This document shows, one piece after another, positions 6,355 to 8,541 of a stretch of DNA of 8,541 nt; positions within the stretch are counted from its first letter, which is position 1; the number at the start of each line of letters is the position of its first letter. Made by a program: the position numbers and the translations under genes. Source of the DNA: CALBPI01 sp039033695 (GTDB taxonomy: Bacteria; Pseudomonadota; Gammaproteobacteria; Steroidobacterales; Woeseiaceae); contig JBCCCC010000137.1 in assembly GCA_039033695.1 (NCBI GenBank), positions 1 through 8,541 of the forward strand. The letters are read 5' to 3'. The notes under the pieces are model-generated. The model saw nothing but the letters and a program-made list of their open reading frames with translations. It searched no databases and was not told where the DNA came from.

Positions 6355-7734
6355 TCATTTCTTCTTCTCGGGTCGCTGCCAGCTATCTAGGGTTTTCTGG
6401 CGAGCGCGCTCCAGTGTCAGCTTGTCGTCCGGTGCCGACTTGGTCAGCGTCGAACCCGCACCGATCGTTGCGCCGCTGCCAACTTCAACGGGCGCGACCA
6501 ACTCGACGCCGCTGCCAATGAATGCACCGTCACCGATAATCGTCTGGTGCTTGTTCGCGCCATCATAGTTGCAGGTAATGGTACCGGCGCCGACGTTGAC
6601 ATTGTCGCCAAGCGTCGCATCGCCAATGTAAGTGAGATGATTCACTTTGCTGCCAATGCCAACCTGGCTTTTCTTGATCTCGACGAAATTACCGACCTTG
6701 GCCTGCTGCGCCAATTCCGTGCCCGGCCGCAGGCGGGCAAATGGGCCGATCGTGCAGGCATTGCCAACCTGTGCATTATCGACAACGCAGTGCGAAAGCA
6801 CTTGGCTATCATCGGCAATTGCACTGTCGCTAATGACACAGTTGGGGCCAATGGTTACCCGATCGCCTATGTGCACATCTCCAGCAAGCACAGCGTTGAC
6901 ATCAATGAACACGTCACGGCCGCAAGTAACCTGACCGCGAATATCAATACGCGCCGGGTCGGCCAGGCGCGCGCCGGCGCGCATCAACTGCTCTGCAGCA
7001 CGGCGTTGAAAAACCCGCTCCGCAGCGGCTAGTTGCACCCGATCATTGATACCCATGATGTCATCGGGATCGTTAGCCAACACGGCCTGCACGGACACCG
7101 AATCGGCGACTGCCATGCCGACAATGTCGGTCAGGTAAAACTCGCCTTGGGCATTTTGTGGTTTGAGCGCCGAGAGCCACTCTCGCAAATTGGCAGCAGG
7201 TACGACGAAGACACCGGAATTAATCTCTGTAATCGCGGCTTCGGCCGGACTCGCGTCCTTTTGCTCAACGATGCCGGTAACCGTGCCATCGTCTGCGCGA
7301 ACGATGCGACCATAACCGTACGGGGCAGGCATATCGACGGTAAGCACGCCAACCGAATCCGGCCGGGTTTTGACGAGTAATCGATCGACCGTTTCAGGCC
7401 GTAGTAACGGCACATCGCCACACAGAATGAGGACGCGATGGCCATCATCGATATCGGGCATCGCCTGTTGTACCGCATGACCGGTACCAAGCTGCTGAGA
7501 TTGCAATGCCCAGCGCACGCTGGGGTCGGGAAACGCCGCTTGGACCGTATCGCCGCCATGTCCGTAAACCACAACGGTTTGCTGCGCTGACAACGCCGCA
7601 CAGAGCTCAAGAACGTGGCCCAGCAACGGCTTGCCCGCCAATGGCTGCAACACTTTCGGGATATCCGAGCGCATGCGGGTGCCCTGGCCAGCAGCCAGAA
7701 TGACGACGCTTAACGGTAGGGTGTGATGTGTCAT
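6355..7734 (-). CDS. glmU: Bifunctional UDP-GlcNAc pyrophosphorylase / glucosamine-1-P acetyltransferase
   Basis: GlmU first acetylates glucosamine-1-phosphate with acetyl-CoA and then transfers UMP from UTP to give UDP-GlcNAc. From the ATG at 7734 it is 459 residues, the normal length. The N-terminal uridylyltransferase domain (about 1-230) has LAAGQGTRMRSDIPK at 13-27, QLGTGHA at 81-87, GDVPLL at 106-111 and GEFYLTD at 197-203. The C-terminal left-handed beta-helix (about 250-459) shows hexapeptide repeats, the acetyltransferase histidine H366 in KVNHLTYIGDA and CNYDG at 388-392. The frame stays open upstream to 7872, but that extension lacks family sequence and would overlap the divergent lipoprotein gene, so I rejected it. 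The ribosome site is weak. TATCAT lies just before the start, but with no matching -35. In many gammaproteobacteria glmU follows atpC; here a divergent gene precedes it instead. Confidence 0.97.
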   Translation of the reverse strand: MTHHTLPLSVVILAAGQGTRMRSDIPKVLQPLAGKPLLGHVLELCAALSAQQTVVVYGHGGDTVQAAFPDPSVRWALQSQQLGTGHAVQQAMPDIDDGHRVLILCGDVPLLRPETVDRLLVKTRPDSVGVLTVDMPAPYGYGRIVRADDGTVTGIVEQKDASPAEAAITEINSGVFVVPAANLREWLSALKPQNAQGEFYLTDIVGMAVADSVSVQAVLANDPDDIMGINDRVQLAAAERVFQRRAAEQLMRAGARLADPARIDIRGQVTCGRDVFIDVNAVLAGDVHIGDRVTIGPNCVISDSAIADDSQVLSHCVVDNAQVGNACTIGPFARLRPGTELAQQAKVGNFVEIKKSQVGIGSKVNHLTYIGDATLGDNVNVGAGTITCNYDGANKHQTIIGDGAFIGSGVELVAPVEVGSGATIGAGSTLTKSAPDDKLTLERARQKTLDSWQRPEKKK

Positions 7735-7753
7735 CCGACAATGATACCGCAGT

Positions 7754-7779
7754 CGCCTGTTGATTCGTGTGAACAGGCG
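7754..7779. promoter_or_regulatory. Inverted repeat in the glmU/lipoprotein divergent gap
   Basis: CGCCTGTT (7754-7761) and AACAGGCG (7772-7779) are perfect 8-base complements around a 10-base spacer. They occupy the middle of the 61-base gap between two divergent starts. The size and place suit an operator serving both genes or a leader hairpin; the two arms are about one helical turn or more apart. The lipoprotein ribosome site AGGA (7785-7788) comes six bases after it. No confident -35/-10 pair was found on either strand. Confidence 0.4.
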
Positions 7780-7795
7780 CACGTAGGATAACGGC

Positions 7796-8332
7796 ATGAG
7801 TTCACAGATTTGGCGAGGCGCTGCGGCGATAGTCGGGTTAACCATCACGCTCGTATTGTCGGGCTGTAACACGGCGGTTTATGTGCGCGACGGCGTCACA
7901 GACGGCGACCGCTTTAGCCTGCCACCGCATGTCTACGCAGATGACAGCCCGGTTTTACAGAGTTGGGTTGCCTACAGCCTGGCGCGTAGCATTTGCCAGT
8001 TGGAAATGGGCGGCGACAATCCTGCCCGAAACTCCTCATTCGAGTGCGAACTTAGCGCGCGCGATTCGTTAGTCAGTCGCTGGCGGGAGTTAGGCACGGC
8101 GGATGCTGCCGACAATTCTGACGTCGCCTATTTGAATACGCTGGTCGCAGCGGACAATGCGGGGCTATTGAGAGAGTATGTGTGGCAGGAGCTGCGGCGC
8201 AACAGCTGGGCCACACCCGACAGCCTGAAGCTAAGCGAATACCGCGAATGGGCCGGCGAAGCACTGGGCCGCGGCCACCGCGCGCAGACGCAGATCATTG
8301 GCTCCTGGGGCTACATTGCAGGTACCCGTTGA
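7796..8332 (+). CDS. Putative outer-membrane lipoprotein of unknown function
   Basis: This 178-residue protein has a lipoprotein signal peptide: a short charged start (SSQIWRG), a hydrophobic core at about residues 9-21 and the lipobox L21-S22-G23-C24. C24 would be lipidated and become the new N terminus. The next residue is Asn, not Asp, so Lol sorting would favour the outer membrane. The mature part of about 155 residues is hydrophilic and probably mostly helical. It has two further cysteines, C67 and C84, that could form a disulfide in the periplasm, and a tail rich in Trp, Arg and Glu. AGGA seven bases before the ATG at 7796 supports the start. I do not recognise the family. It is divergent from glmU and convergent with the hydrolase gene, so it is probably transcribed alone. 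A role in cell-envelope upkeep is only a guess. Confidence 0.8.
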   Translation: MSSQIWRGAAAIVGLTITLVLSGCNTAVYVRDGVTDGDRFSLPPHVYADDSPVLQSWVAYSLARSICQLEMGGDNPARNSSFECELSARDSLVSRWRELGTADAADNSDVAYLNTLVAADNAGLLREYVWQELRRNSWATPDSLKLSEYREWAGEALGRGHRAQTQIIGSWGYIAGTR

Positions 8333-8357
8333 CCGCCAGAGTGAACGGCGCACTGCG

Positions 8358-8541
8358 TTAGGCCGCCCGTTCGCATAGCGAACGGATATGCGCAGCAGCG
8401 GCGGGCGCCTGCGCTTGCAACAGCAGGTGAGGGCCATCGATGACATGGTGGCGAACGTCCGGTATGTCGGTGATCAGGCTGGTCGAAAAACGCTGGCGCA
8501 GGATTCTGTCCTTAGCCGCTGTCAACACGTCGATCGGTTGC
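8358..8541 (-). CDS. Alpha/beta hydrolase, C-terminal part (runs off the window)
   Basis: Sixty residues and a TAA stop (8358-8360) are readable; the start lies beyond the right edge. The fragment matches the end of an alpha/beta-hydrolase fold. PIDVLTAAKDRIL supplies the strand and loop with the probable catalytic acid (D11 of the fragment). About 27 residues later HHVIDGPHLLLQ supplies the catalytic histidine (H38), and a final helix (AAAAHIRSLCERAA) closes the domain. The nucleophile serine would be upstream, outside the window. Spacing and motifs fit small esterases, BioH-like carboxylesterases and related enzymes, but the substrate cannot be chosen from this fragment. It converges with the lipoprotein gene, with 25 bases between the two stop codons. 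Confidence 0.75.
   Translation of the reverse strand, partial: QPIDVLTAAKDRILRQRFSTSLITDIPDVRHHVIDGPHLLLQAQAPAAAAHIRSLCERAA
8367..8385. terminator. Possible hairpin terminator for the convergent genes
   Basis: CCGTTCGC (8367-8374) and GCGAACGG (8378-8385) form a perfect 8-base stem with a 3-base loop, 34 bases after the lipoprotein stop. It lies inside the last codons of the convergent hydrolase gene. The compact GC-rich stem would be very stable. No T-run follows on the plus strand, so it may act as an RNA-end-protecting hairpin rather than a true intrinsic terminator. Confidence 0.35.

Noticed and set aside
7741..7746. TATCAT as a glmU -10 box (on the minus strand)
   Set aside because: No acceptable -35 at 16-18 bases, and transcription would start at the ATG itself. 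Too weak to annotate.
7735..7872. A 46-residue N-terminal extension of GlmU
   Set aside because: The frame is open, but the extension carries no GlmU family sequence, and it would overlap the divergent lipoprotein gene, which has a good ribosome site and signal peptide. The ATG at 7734 gives the normal length.

Overview
The window comes from a bacterial chromosome, most likely a gammaproteobacterium. The evidence is a glmU-glmS pair with full-length enzymes that look gammaproteobacterial, and a lipoprotein with a classical Gram-negative lipobox. I cannot name the genus.

The window splits into two parts. The right part (about 4428-8541) is housekeeping. glmU then glmS lie on the minus strand and together make UDP-N-acetylglucosamine, the precursor of peptidoglycan and lipopolysaccharide. 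GlmS makes glucosamine-6-phosphate; GlmU acetylates and uridylylates glucosamine-1-phosphate. The phosphoglucosamine mutase (GlmM) step between them is not in this window. Divergent from glmU, across a 61-base gap holding an inverted repeat, is a small outer-membrane-type lipoprotein of unknown function. Converging on it from the right edge is the C-terminal end of an alpha/beta hydrolase.

The left part (1-4427) looks accessory. It holds a LysR-type regulator followed 30 bases later by an HXXEE-family membrane protein, then a stand-alone APH/choline-kinase-like phosphotransferase. A convergent minus-strand pair follows: a small GNAT acetyltransferase and a small ParB/sulfiredoxin-fold protein. 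These genes are separated by gaps of 130-467 bases that are rich in inverted repeats. All of this lies downstream of the conserved 3' end of glmS, the sequence Tn7-type transposons recognise. Insertion at that hotspot is a reasonable hypothesis, but I see no transposon ends or transposase genes.

I found no tRNA, rRNA, CRISPR array, insertion sequence or origin. I found no clear new multi-gene defence or biosynthetic system. The best candidates for something undescribed are the GNAT/ParB-like overlapping pair, the inverted-repeat-rich gap at 2071-2190, and the repeat-in-a-hairpin structure at 4201-4230.
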